Assembly: GCA_035623255.1 (NCBI GenBank)
Contig: DASPTU010000073.1
Location: 1 to 48,022, forward strand
Source of the DNA: JAFAGX01 sp035623255
Lineage (GTDB): Bacteria > Acidobacteriota > Terriglobia > Terriglobales > Acidobacteriaceae
Direction of reading: 5' to 3'
DNA length: 48,022 nucleotides
Shown: positions 32,982 to 41,490 of the stretch, piece by piece
Layout: every line of letters begins with the position of its first letter
Numbering within the stretch: the first letter of the stretch is position 1
The notes under the pieces: model-generated
What the model saw: the letters and a program-made list of their open reading frames with translations, nothing else
What the model was told of the DNA's origin: nothing
The model's database searches: none
Translations under genes and position numbers: made by a program

Positions 32982-33623
32982 ATGATCATTCGCCGCCTCG
33001 CGCCGTTGCTCTGTCTCCTCATCCTGCTACTGCCGAACGCTGATCTTCCTGCCCAAAGTACCAGGCAGGATTCTTCCGCGGCCGTGCCCGCCAATGTTGA
33101 CCCCGGGGAAACCAGTAATGGCTTTTACCGTAACCGTTTTTTCGGCTTCAGCTACAGGATTCGCTATGGCTGGGTGGACCGGACTGATGAAATGCGCGAT
33201 GCTTCAAGCGACCCCGCAAAGTCGACTGTGCTTCTCAGCATCTTCGAACGTCCGCCGCTCGCTCGCGGCGGCGACGTGAACTCCGCGGTTGTGATCGCGG
33301 CAGAAGGTCTTTCAAACTACCCGGGTCTGAAAAATGCCGCCCAGTACTTTGGGCCTCTGACGGAAGCCACCGAAGCTAAGGGCATGAAGCCGGTGAATGA
33401 GCCTTATGAATTTCCCGTGGACGGGAAGCCAGTCTTCCGTCGGGATTTCATAAAACAGATCGGCGGTGTCGGTATGCACCAGAGCACGTTGGCGATGCTG
33501 TCCCGAGGCTATGTGCTCTCCTTCACTTTCATTGGCACCAGTGAAGAGGAGGTGCAGGAGCTTATCGAGTTTCTCAGAATCGGAACTCCATCCAAATCTT
33601 CTAACCGGGCCAAATCGCAATAA
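32982..33623 (+). CDS. Secreted protein of unknown function
   Basis: A 213-residue exported protein. Residues 1-24 form a signal peptide (Arg-Arg then leucine-rich core, LPAQS cleavage region). The mature part has a YRNRFFGFSYRIRYGW motif (about 49-64), typical of acidobacterial secreted proteins, and alternating beta strands to about residue 200. No catalytic motif is recognised. A -10-like TGC-TATTCT (32965-32973) lies so close that the mRNA would start almost at the ATG, so the transcript may be leaderless. It lies between mscL and gyrB. Confidence 0.7.
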   Translation: MIIRRLAPLLCLLILLLPNADLPAQSTRQDSSAAVPANVDPGETSNGFYRNRFFGFSYRIRYGWVDRTDEMRDASSDPAKSTVLLSIFERPPLARGGDVNSAVVIAAEGLSNYPGLKNAAQYFGPLTEATEAKGMKPVNEPYEFPVDGKPVFRRDFIKQIGGVGMHQSTLAMLSRGYVLSFTFIGTSEEEVQELIEFLRIGTPSKSSNRAKSQ

Positions 33624-33744
33624 ACGTTGCTGTTTCTCATGTCAGCAATAGCCATTTCCACGTCATCCGAGAGAAACCTCAGGCGGCCTCCAGATGAGGG
33701 CCCTAACTGCCGCAAAACCTAGGGTTTACCGTCGCGGTTCGGGG

Positions 33745-33773
33745 TCGAAAATCGGCCACAAATGTGGTAAAAT
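33745..33773 (+). promoter_or_regulatory. gyrB promoter with extended -10
   Basis: TCGAAA (33745-33750) and TAAAAT (33768-33773) are 17 bp apart, with TGTGG directly before the -10. The 15-mer CAAATGTGGTAAAAT (33759-33773) recurs with one change upstream of gyrA. The spacer also contains the inverted repeat CCACA-AA-TGTGG. The rest of the 266-bp gap before gyrB shows no gene. Confidence 0.6.
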
Positions 33774-33889
33774 CTGAGGAGTTTCCGGTCGCCATAAGTA
33801 TCAATAATTTCAGTAGGTTGAGCTTGCTACGGGTGACCGAAAACTCGTGCCGGAAAGAAGCTCATTCCGGCGATTCCCCACGGAGCTGA

Positions 33890-36538
33890 ATGGCCACAAA
33901 AGAGATCACTACAGCCGTCGTCGATACCAGAAACAAAAACGGGAGGGCAACTCCAATCAGCGGAGCGAACGGTGAGTACACAGCCGAGTCGATCAAAGTG
34001 CTGGGCGGGATGGAAGCCGTCCGCAAACGCCCGGCTATGTACATCGGCTCGACCGGTGAACTGGGGCTGCATCACCTGGTTTATGAAGTCGTAGACAACT
34101 CGGTCGACGAGGCGCTCGCCGGATTCGCCGACAAAATCGAAGTCACCATTCACATCGACAACTCGATCACGGTCGTAGACAACGGCCGCGGCATTCCCGT
34201 CGACAACATGGATATCGACGGCGAAAAAATTCCCGCCGCCGAAGTGGTCATGACCAAACTCCACGCCGGCGGGAAATTCGATACGTCCTCGTACAAAGTT
34301 TCTGGTGGTCTGCACGGTGTCGGCGTTTCTTGCGTCAACGCGCTCAGTCACGAACTGGAGCTGGAAATCTGGCGCGACGGCTTCACCTGGGAGCAGACCT
34401 ATTCAAAGGGTGAGCCCACCAGCAAGCTGAAGAAAACCGGCGCTGCCAAAGTGAAGACCGGAACCAAAGTTCACTTTGTGCCGGACAAAGAAATCTTCAC
34501 GGCCACGGAATATAACTTCGATACGTTGGCGCAGCGCCTTCGCGAACTGGCATTTCTGAACAAAGGCCTGCTCATCACCCTGGAAGATGAGCGCACGACC
34601 GATCCGAAGACCGGCGAGCCGAAGAAAGTTGAATTCAAGTACAACGGCGGCATCGCGGAATTTATTAAACACCTGAACCGGGGCAAATCCGTCCTGCACG
34701 ACAAACCGATCTACATGGAAGCCGAGCGCGATGGCGTGACCATGGAAATCGGTTTGCAGTACAACGACGGATATTCTGAAACCATCTTCAGCTTCGCCAA
34801 CAACATCAATACGGTCGACGGCGGCTCACATCTCTCCGGCTTCCGCACGGCGCTCACTCGAACGATCAACTACGCCGGCCAGCAGATGGGCTTGTTCAAG
34901 GATGTGAAGGAAAACCTGACCGGCGACGACGTCCGCGAAGGCCTGGTTGCGGTCATCAGCGTGAAGCTGCCACAGCCCCAGTTCGAAGGCCAGACCAAAG
35001 GCAAACTGAATTCTGATATCGCCGGAATTGTGCAGGCGTTCATCAATGAGCGGCTGGGATCGTTTCTGGAACAGAACCCACCGGTGGCGCGCAAAATCAT
35101 CAACAAGGCGCTGGACGCAGCTCGCGCCCGCGAAGCTGCCAGAAAAGCCCGCGACCTGACGCGTCGCAAAGGCGCTCTCGATGGCGGTGGTCTGCCGGGC
35201 AAGCTCGCGGACTGCTCGGAGAAGGAACCGGACCGTTGCGAACTGTTTCTGGTTGAGGGCGAATCCGCAGGCGGCACCGCCAAGCAGGGGCGCGACCGGC
35301 GATTCCAGGCAATCCTGCCGCTCAAGGGAAAGATCCTCAATGTTGAAAAGGCCCGCTACGACAAGATGCTGGGCCACGAGGAAATTCGCGCCATGATCAC
35401 GGCGCTGGGCACCGGCATCGCCAAGGAAGATTTCGATGCCAGCAAGCTGCGCTACAGCAAGATCATTCTGATGACTGACGCTGATGTCGACGGAAGCCAC
35501 ATCCGCACTTTGCTGCTGACGTTCTTCTTCCGCCACATGCAGGAACTGATCAAGCGCGGCAACGTTTTCATCGCTCAGCCGCCGCTGTTCTCGATCAAGA
35601 AGGGCAAGTCGCTGCAGTACATCAAAGACGAAAAAGAATACGTCAAGGTCATGGTCAAGCGCGCCTCCGAAGGCCTGATCGTGCGCTATGGCGAGGGTGC
35701 AGCCAAGCTGGAAGGCCCAGCTTTGGCCAAGTTCATTACCGTGCTCGATGAGTATCTGAAGCTGTACGAAAAAGTGGATAAGCGCGTTCGTGACGAAAAA
35801 GTCACCGATCTGCTGCCCAAGCTCGATCTCTCAAAGCGCGCCGACTTCGAAGGCGACAAGAAAACACCGCCGAAGAAAATTGAGAAGCTGGAGAAAGAGT
35901 TAAAGAAGCTGCAGAAAGAGCGCCAGTTCAAAGAAGTCGAAATGCGCTTTGACGAAGAGCACACGTTGTGGGAAGTGCGCTACGTGAACTCACAAGGCGC
36001 CGAACATCTCATCAACTGGGAACTGGCGTCAACCGCCCAATATCGCCAATTGCTCTCAAAATTCAAACAGATTGAGCCTTTCATGGAACCACCCTTCGTG
36101 GTGGAGACAATCGTGAAGGGTTCTTCGGGCAACGGCGGGGCGAATGGTGAGAGCGAAGACTTGAGCGACGCCGAGCGCGAAGACCTGGAAAAGACTCAGA
36201 AGAAGACCACCAAAGAAGTTCCGGTGAAAGCTTCCGCTAAAAGGAAACCCGAACCGGAAATCGCCGAAAAAACTACTCCGCGCGATCTCCGCGATTACGT
36301 GCTGGCGGAGGGCCGCAAAGGCTACGACGTCCAGCGCTACAAGGGCCTCGGCGAAATGACCGCCCCGCAGCTGTGGGAAACCACCATGGACCCCGAGCGG
36401 CGTACCCTGCTCTCCGTAAAACTCGAAGACATCGCGGAGTGCGAGACCATTTTCACTACTCTCATGGGCGAAGATGTCGAAGCCCGCCGGAAATTCATCG
36501 AAGACAACGCGCTGGATGTGAAGAACCTGGATATCTAA
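33890..36538 (+). CDS. gyrB: DNA gyrase subunit B
   Basis: ATPase subunit of gyrase, which introduces negative supercoils ahead of the replication fork. The GHKL ATPase shows the catalytic Glu66 in VYEVVDNSVDEA, DNGRGIP (97-103) and GGLHGVGVS (139-147). The TOPRIM domain has Glu456 in VEGESAGG and Asp530/Asp532 in DADVDGSHI. A long insert (about residues 588-813) lies before the conserved QRYKGLGEM, as in proteobacterial GyrB. Its later part is charged and low-complexity (Gly/Asn/Glu/Lys). At 882 residues it is longer than E. coli GyrB (804). GGAG precedes the ATG. Confidence 0.96.
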   Translation: MATKEITTAVVDTRNKNGRATPISGANGEYTAESIKVLGGMEAVRKRPAMYIGSTGELGLHHLVYEVVDNSVDEALAGFADKIEVTIHIDNSITVVDNGRGIPVDNMDIDGEKIPAAEVVMTKLHAGGKFDTSSYKVSGGLHGVGVSCVNALSHELELEIWRDGFTWEQTYSKGEPTSKLKKTGAAKVKTGTKVHFVPDKEIFTATEYNFDTLAQRLRELAFLNKGLLITLEDERTTDPKTGEPKKVEFKYNGGIAEFIKHLNRGKSVLHDKPIYMEAERDGVTMEIGLQYNDGYSETIFSFANNINTVDGGSHLSGFRTALTRTINYAGQQMGLFKDVKENLTGDDVREGLVAVISVKLPQPQFEGQTKGKLNSDIAGIVQAFINERLGSFLEQNPPVARKIINKALDAARAREAARKARDLTRRKGALDGGGLPGKLADCSEKEPDRCELFLVEGESAGGTAKQGRDRRFQAILPLKGKILNVEKARYDKMLGHEEIRAMITALGTGIAKEDFDASKLRYSKIILMTDADVDGSHIRTLLLTFFFRHMQELIKRGNVFIAQPPLFSIKKGKSLQYIKDEKEYVKVMVKRASEGLIVRYGEGAAKLEGPALAKFITVLDEYLKLYEKVDKRVRDEKVTDLLPKLDLSKRADFEGDKKTPPKKIEKLEKELKKLQKERQFKEVEMRFDEEHTLWEVRYVNSQGAEHLINWELASTAQYRQLLSKFKQIEPFMEPPFVVETIVKGSSGNGGANGESEDLSDAEREDLEKTQKKTTKEVPVKASAKRKPEPEIAEKTTPRDLRDYVLAEGRKGYDVQRYKGLGEMTAPQLWETTMDPERRTLLSVKLEDIAECETIFTTLMGEDVEARRKFIEDNALDVKNLDI

Positions 36539-36631
36539 GCTGCTCACGTAGGGCCGGCCGGCCACGTCTGCCCAACTCCCGCAAGCAATTCCAACTACAC
36601 AGGATCTAAACAGTCGTGTGGTTTGTCTTTG

Positions 36632-36641
36632 CATTATAATG
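36632..36641. promoter_or_regulatory. -10 and palindrome of the toxin-antitoxin operon
   Basis: A consensus TATAAT (36635-36640) lies within the perfect 10-bp palindrome CATTATAATG, 22 bp before the antitoxin start. AbrB-type antitoxins usually repress their own operon at such sites. Confidence 0.5.
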
Positions 36642-36662
36642 TGTATGGTCATGGAGGTTTTC

Positions 36663-36884
36663 ATGAAACTCAAACTCCGGGCCGTTGGCACGTCAACCGG
36701 CGTTCTCCTGCCGAAAGAAATGCTGGTGCGAATGAAGCTGAAGAAGAATGACACCGTGTTTGCTATCGAAACGCCAGAAGGATACCTCCTCACACCCTAC
36801 GATCCTGAGGTCGAACGGCAGCTTAAGAAGGGCCGCGAGTTCGTGGCCAAATACCGCGACACCTTCCGCGCCCTTGCCAAGTGA
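36663..36884 (+). CDS. AbrB/MazE-type (SpoVT-AbrB) antitoxin
   Basis: A 73-residue DNA-binding antitoxin with the swapped-hairpin AbrB fold: KLRAVGTSTGVLLPKEMLVRMKLKKNDTVFAIETPEGYLLTP is the domain, followed by a charged helical tail (about 45-73) that should neutralise the toxin. The frame opens 15 codons earlier, but the Cys/Met-rich lead is not AbrB-like, and GGAGG sits seven bases before the ATG at 36663. Its stop overlaps the GTG start of the Doc-type gene, a typical toxin-antitoxin arrangement. Confidence 0.88.
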   Translation: MKLKLRAVGTSTGVLLPKEMLVRMKLKKNDTVFAIETPEGYLLTPYDPEVERQLKKGREFVAKYRDTFRALAK

Positions 36885-37270
36885 AATCTCCGCACTGGGT
36901 CGATCGCACTGCGTTGCTGCTCTTGCATGCCGAAACCCTAGCTGAGCATGGAGGACTTCCCGGCGTACGTGATGAAGGTGCGCTCGACGCCGCGCTGACC
37001 CGGCCACGTCAAATCCATACCTATGAACCCAAGGCTGGACTCGCCAGGTTGGCTGCCGCTTACTGTTTCGGTCTGGTTCGTAAACATCCATTCAGCGACG
37101 GCAACAAGCGCGCGGGGTTCCTGGCTATGGGTTTGTTTCTGTCGCTGAACGGTCTTGATCTTTCGGCCGGCCAAGCCGAGGCAGCCGAGGTCGTCATGCG
37201 TCTGGCGGCCGGCATCTTGTCGGAGAAAGCGCTCACCAATTGGATCGAAACACACACAATCAGGCGCTAG
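36881..37270 (+). CDS. Doc-type (death-on-curing) Fic-fold toxin
   Basis: A 129-residue Fic-fold protein. The catalytic loop H69-P-F-S-D-G-N-K76-R is intact and similar to Doc, the kinase that phosphorylates EF-Tu; Doc itself reads HxFxDANKRT. The all-helical body spans the protein, with WVDRTALLLLHAETLAEHGG at the N-terminus typical of Doc proteins. It starts at GTG, overlapping the antitoxin stop by four bases, so expression is translationally coupled. The pair sits between gyrB and a DUF4139 gene with no mobile element near it. Confidence 0.9.
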   Translation: MKSPHWVDRTALLLLHAETLAEHGGLPGVRDEGALDAALTRPRQIHTYEPKAGLARLAAAYCFGLVRKHPFSDGNKRAGFLAMGLFLSLNGLDLSAGQAEAAEVVMRLAAGILSEKALTNWIETHTIRR

Positions 37271-37334
37271 CTGGCTGCGCGAAGTTTCTGGGGCAGCGAT
37301 AACCTTCGCGGCACATGCCGATTACCCCCGATTA

Positions 37335-37365
37335 CCTCTGTGCCCGCTGTGTCCTCCGTGGTTTA
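37335..37365. repeat. Low-complexity CTGTG/CCGTG repeat in the Doc-DUF4139 gap
   Basis: A stretch made of near repeats of CTGTGYCC(T/G)C-CGTGG units. Similar strings are scattered through intergenic regions of many soil-bacterial genomes, from memory; only one copy is seen in this window. No other feature was noted in 37271-37451. Confidence 0.3.
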
Positions 37366-37451
37366 TCCCCTCTTGCAAGTTCCTCGGAAACTCACGTTCT
37401 CCAGACAGGCCGGAACTCTCCTCCGCCTGCCTGAAGCAAAGGAGAATTTCG

Positions 37452-38939
37452 ATGAGAAAACTGATTTTCGTTCTGTGCTGTTTGTGCGGTTTGGCCATGG
37501 CGGAGGGTAAGGCCACCGATAGCCAGCCCGCGCTCACCATCTATAACGGGAATTTCTTTGTGGCCCGCGAGCACTTTCCCATGGAGCTCAAGGCCGGCGT
37601 GAACCCGGTTTCGTATTCCGGAATCGCCGCCCATCTTGAACCCGATTCGGTGATCCTGCGCGATCCAAATGGCCGAGTACTCCAGATCCTCGAGCAGAAT
37701 TACCGCAACGATCCAATCTCTCAGGAGCTGCTGTTGTCCTTCTACGAAGGCAAGACCATCGATTTCCTCGTTCAGCACGGCGACAAGCAAGAAACAGTAA
37801 AAGGCAAGATCATCCGCAGCGGCTATGTTCCCAGCATGAATTATCGCAACGGCTTCCCCCAAACCAGCTACATGCAGCCTTTGATTGAGGTCGATGGCGT
37901 TCTGCGTTTCGGCTTGCCGGGTCAGCCGCTGTTTCCTGCCCTCACCGCCGATTCCATCCTGAAGCCCACGCTGCACTGGCTCATCGAAACCAACGAACCG
38001 GGAGCGTTCGAGGCCGAAGTCTCTTACGTCAGCGGCGGCATGACCTGGCAGGCGGATTACAACCTGGTCGTCTCGGACAAGTCGACCAACAAGTTCGACC
38101 TGCTCGACATGATCGGTTGGATCACGATGAACAATCAGAGCGGCAAGACTTTCGAAAATGCGCGCATCAAGCTGATGGCGGGCGATGTAAATAAGATTCA
38201 GGCACCTGGTGTTGGTGGCGCCATCTACGCCGCCGAAGCCAAAGCGATGGCTGCCCCCATGGCCCCACCAGTAACGGAGAAATCATTTGATGAATTCCAC
38301 CTGTACACGCTCGACCGCGCAACCACTCTGCGCGACCAGGAAACGAAACAGGTGGAGTTTGTGCGTGCCACCGGAATTCATGCGCAACGAATTTATGTTT
38401 ACGACGGCGCCAAGCTCGACCAATACGGTTATTACAACCACGAACAAGTTCGCAACGAGCCGAACTATGGCACGGCCTCAAATCCCAAGGTCTGGGTCAT
38501 GGAGGAGTTTAAGAACGCCGACACGAACCACCTGGGAATGCCACTTCCCAAAGGCAGACTGCGCTTTTATCGCCGTGACACCGACGGCTATCTGGAATTC
38601 GTTGGCGAAAACCAGATCGATCACACTCCCAAGGACGAGATGATCCGCGTCTATACCGGAAACGCCTTTGATGTGGTTGGCGAACGTAAGCGGACGAACT
38701 ACCACGTCGACTCAAAGAACAACTGGATGGAGGAGTCGTTCGAGATCAAAGTCCGCAACCACAAGAAAGAGCCGGTCAACGTCCGAGTTGTGGAGCATAT
38801 GTATCGCTGGACGAATTGGAAGCTCATGGAGCAGTCCCAGAGTTCGAACAAGACCGATGCGCAAACCGTCGAGTTTCCGATCACGGTGCCGCCAGACGGC
38901 GAAGGGACCGTGACTTACACGGTGCATTACTCGTGGTAG
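37452..38939 (+). CDS. Secreted DUF4139 domain protein
   Basis: A 495-residue exported protein of unknown function. The signal peptide (about 1-20, AMAEG cleavage region) is followed by a beta-rich N-terminal part starting LTIYNGNFFVARE, then a long DUF4139-type region containing MTWQADYNLVV, and the C-terminal beta part with YHVDSKNNWMEESFEI and a final VTYTVHYSW. Bacterial DUF4139 proteins are envelope-associated and mostly uncharacterised. AAAGGAGAA nine bases before the ATG fixes the start; the frame is open far upstream into the Doc gene, but that part is not expected to be translated. Confidence 0.82.
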   Translation: MRKLIFVLCCLCGLAMAEGKATDSQPALTIYNGNFFVAREHFPMELKAGVNPVSYSGIAAHLEPDSVILRDPNGRVLQILEQNYRNDPISQELLLSFYEGKTIDFLVQHGDKQETVKGKIIRSGYVPSMNYRNGFPQTSYMQPLIEVDGVLRFGLPGQPLFPALTADSILKPTLHWLIETNEPGAFEAEVSYVSGGMTWQADYNLVVSDKSTNKFDLLDMIGWITMNNQSGKTFENARIKLMAGDVNKIQAPGVGGAIYAAEAKAMAAPMAPPVTEKSFDEFHLYTLDRATTLRDQETKQVEFVRATGIHAQRIYVYDGAKLDQYGYYNHEQVRNEPNYGTASNPKVWVMEEFKNADTNHLGMPLPKGRLRFYRRDTDGYLEFVGENQIDHTPKDEMIRVYTGNAFDVVGERKRTNYHVDSKNNWMEESFEIKVRNHKKEPVNVRVVEHMYRWTNWKLMEQSQSSNKTDAQTVEFPITVPPDGEGTVTYTVHYSW

Positions 38940-38962
38940 GAGGCCTTTCTTGACTCAGGCAG

Positions 38963-38984
38963 GGGCAGGTGTCCTCACCTGCCC
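38963..38984. terminator. Hairpin at the convergent DUF4139/CPBP gene ends
   Basis: A perfect 9-bp stem GGGCAGGTG/CACCTGCCC with loop TCCT. It overlaps the stop codon of the CPBP gene and lies 24 bp after the DUF4139 stop. No T run follows, so termination on either strand is uncertain. Confidence 0.5.
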
Positions 38985-39958
38985 ATCTGCTCTGCTCTGA
39001 CGATGGCCGGATGCATGCGGTCGAAAATCATCCATGCGACTCCAATCACTAGAAACGCCAGCACGCTGCCTTCCGGCCCTACCGAACCTCCCGTCAGCCA
39101 GGCCGGTCCGTGCACCGAAGGCTGCATGAGATGCCCGGTAATCATCCCTCCGCTGTCCGGAACGGAGTACAGATAGCTTTCACCCCAGTCCCATGAGGCG
39201 TGCATCCCCACAGCGAACCACAAGCTCCCGGTGCGTCGCAGGGTGAAGCAGAAAAATAAGCCGATGACTGCCGCGCAAAGTGATCCCAGCCAGGTCTCCC
39301 CTACATTGCCGAGCAGGTGCAGCCCACCAAAAGTCAGCGATAACAAGTATGCCGCAGGCCAGAATCCCGCGGCTTGAGAAAGCGTGAATTGCGTGTACCC
39401 GCGGAAGGTGAACTCCTCGAATATTCCAACTGAGAAAAAGAAAACGCCCCAGAACAGGGCGAATTTCAAGATGCGCACTCCGTGAAGAGCAAGACTCCCA
39501 TATGAAAAGACACCGACAAGGCGCATCAGCAATACCAGCACCGAAAGCGCCACAATGCCCCAAACCAGCCCCGCACAGAGCAATCTGACTGGCAATCGCC
39601 TGAGTCCCAGGCCGTAAGCACAGAATTGACGCTTCTCGATTTTCCCCATCACCAGCGCGGGAAGCACAGAAGAAATAACCAGGACTGTCTGTATGAACAT
39701 CGCCTGGTAGAGAAAACCGGCCCCGCGCAACGGGATGAGATATTCGAAGCTCGACAGTGCGAGGAACAAGATGAGACCCATCCCGAGATACAGAAAAATT
39801 CGCCACCCAGGCCGCAAACCTTCGGGCGTAACAAAGATTGTGTGAACGTTCTGCGAAGGCACGGACTCGGGCGGGCTCGGGGCGGTGTGACGCGGCTGGT
39901 TTATCCCGGCAGGATCGCCGCGCGGCTCAGACCCAGGATTTGAAGGCGCCTCATGCAT
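38975..39958 (-). CDS. CPBP-family intramembrane glutamic endopeptidase
   Basis: A 327-residue polytopic protein of the CAAX protease/bacteriocin-processing (Abi) family. A polar Pro-rich N-terminus (about 1-45) precedes seven or eight hydrophobic segments. The catalytic motifs are Glu181-Glu182 with Arg186 in EEFTFRG, His214 in FGGLHLLG and His253 in GMHASWDWGE. It likely cleaves membrane-associated peptides or prenylated/anti-sigma substrates. It is divergent from the following membrane-protein gene with 26 bp between the chosen start codons. Confidence 0.9.
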   Translation of the reverse strand: MHEAPSNPGSEPRGDPAGINQPRHTAPSPPESVPSQNVHTIFVTPEGLRPGWRIFLYLGMGLILFLALSSFEYLIPLRGAGFLYQAMFIQTVLVISSVLPALVMGKIEKRQFCAYGLGLRRLPVRLLCAGLVWGIVALSVLVLLMRLVGVFSYGSLALHGVRILKFALFWGVFFFSVGIFEEFTFRGYTQFTLSQAAGFWPAAYLLSLTFGGLHLLGNVGETWLGSLCAAVIGLFFCFTLRRTGSLWFAVGMHASWDWGESYLYSVPDSGGMITGHLMQPSVHGPAWLTGGSVGPEGSVLAFLVIGVAWMIFDRMHPAIVRAEQMGR

Positions 39959-39984
39959 GGCAAGTTTCCATATACCCCAGGAAA

Positions 39985-41244
39985 ATGGTAAAACACTCGC
40001 TCACCCCCGGGATGGGCAAATTTCTAACTCGCGAGCGCTTTGGACATCCGCAAGTCTACGCTGGATTGCTGCTGCTGATTTTCCTTGGACAATGTTGTTG
40101 GCTGCTGTTTCACGGTACTTCGCCGCTCGATGTCGATTCCTCCGAGCTTTTCCGGGTACAGGAAGGATTGCGACAGTGGCAGGGGGGTGCCATCGCGGGA
40201 ACGCCCTCGCCTGAGCGTATGGAGGCGGCAAGCCCACCGCCAATCCAGATCGAGGAGAATCAGGGCTTTGACCCCAACCACTCTCCTTTGTGGTATCTGC
40301 TGGACTCGGCGCCATTTGCCGTGGGTCGTGTCTCTTCAAGGATCAATTCAGTGCAATATTGGGGATGGCTTGCGCGCTTGCCTTACATTGCGATCGGTCT
40401 TCTGCTGGGAGCTTCGCTTTGGTATGTTGCGCGCCGCCTCTATGGAAATGCCGGGGGCTACATCGCACTGACCTTGTACTGTTTTTCGCCGGCAATTCTG
40501 CGAAGCAGCACGCTCTGGCTGACCGAACCGGAAATTGGCGCCGCATGGGGCACATTCGGTGCGATCTTCACAGCCATCGCGGTGGCGCACACCTTGTATG
40601 CGCCTCGCGAGGTCGTGCTCTGGAACTGGCGACGCATTCTGTTGCTGGGACTGTCTCTCGCTGTGGCTGTCGGATGCCAGTTTTCGTTGGTTATTCTTTT
40701 GCCGATCACCTTGGCGTTCATGTTGTATGTCGCACCGACCAGAAACGTCGCGGCGTTTGTCATTTGGGCGTGTGCGCTTGGAGTCGCGCTCCTGATCCTC
40801 CTTGCCGCCTATGGGTTTCGGGGCCAGGTCTTCTGGCAGGGCATTCGACACGCCCACTTTTTCGGATTTACCTGGCTTGCCTTCGCAATGAGAGGAGGCT
40901 ATCAACACGCCTTTATTCAGCTTGTTCAAGCCGGACCCGCGCTTCTGATCGCTCTGCCCGTCGCGTTATTCACTTACGCCGCATGGCGTCGCACCCGATA
41001 TTTTGGAAATACGGCGCCGCTGCTCTTGGCTCTCCTTTTCGTGCTTCTGGGCGTAGCTACTCCACATATTCCTGGGGCGTTCATCCCGACCGCAATTCCG
41101 CTCCTGTGTGTGTTTGTGTCAGGCATCGCTGCTGATCTGCTCGAGACTCGCCAGCGTGCGCCGGTAGTCGCATGTGTGTCGGCCTTATTGACCGCGAATG
41201 CTCTCATAAACCTGACCGAACTCGCACGGGTCGGACGAGGCTGA
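39985..41244 (+). CDS. Polytopic membrane protein, GT-C-like (PMT/ArnT-type) glycosyltransferase candidate
   Basis: A 419-residue membrane protein with about ten hydrophobic segments from residue 23 to the end. After the first helix the sequence SPLDVDSSELFRVQEGL resembles the Asp-containing first periplasmic loop of GT-C glycosyltransferases, and DPNHSPLWYLL follows at about 94-104. No second conserved loop was seen, so the assignment is tentative. ATG at 39985 has AGGA just upstream; the open frame continues upstream across the start of the divergent CPBP gene and is unlikely to be used there. Confidence 0.6.
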   Translation: MVKHSLTPGMGKFLTRERFGHPQVYAGLLLLIFLGQCCWLLFHGTSPLDVDSSELFRVQEGLRQWQGGAIAGTPSPERMEAASPPPIQIEENQGFDPNHSPLWYLLDSAPFAVGRVSSRINSVQYWGWLARLPYIAIGLLLGASLWYVARRLYGNAGGYIALTLYCFSPAILRSSTLWLTEPEIGAAWGTFGAIFTAIAVAHTLYAPREVVLWNWRRILLLGLSLAVAVGCQFSLVILLPITLAFMLYVAPTRNVAAFVIWACALGVALLILLAAYGFRGQVFWQGIRHAHFFGFTWLAFAMRGGYQHAFIQLVQAGPALLIALPVALFTYAAWRRTRYFGNTAPLLLALLFVLLGVATPHIPGAFIPTAIPLLCVFVSGIAADLLETRQRAPVVACVSALLTANALINLTELARVGRG

Positions 41245-41298
41245 TTGTCATCGCCAATACGTAAGCATTTGCAAACTCTTGTAGTGGTGCAGTTTCAT

Positions 41299-41375
41299 GG
41301 TCATCCCGAACAAGCCTCTTTTGCGCCGCGAGGGATCTGGGCGAGCCGCGCGAGGTGTCGCACTTTTTGCGACAC
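41299..41375. repeat. Dispersed repeat fragment (TCCCGAA...GCGAGGGATCT) followed by 8-bp inverted repeat
   Basis: GGTCATCCCGAA (41299-41310) and CGCGAGGGATCTGGG (about 41328-41342) match a repeat seen again at 44151-44180. Next to it GTGTCGCA and TGCGACAC (41355-41362 and 41368-41375) form a perfect 8-bp stem with a CTTTT loop. The 246-bp gap up to 41490 holds nothing else recognisable. Confidence 0.5.
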
Positions 41376-41490
41376 AACAATCGCGCGTTTGGTTCGCTTC
41401 CTTATCAAAACTGTACTGCTACCCAAACTCTTGCGAATTTGGCGCAACCCGCGCGCGGGACAATCGTTCTAATAATGTAAGGGGTGGGTG

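Noticed and set aside
37155..37451. N-terminal extension of the DUF4139 protein into the Doc gene
   Set aside because: A signal peptide and a strong ribosome site mark the start at 37452.
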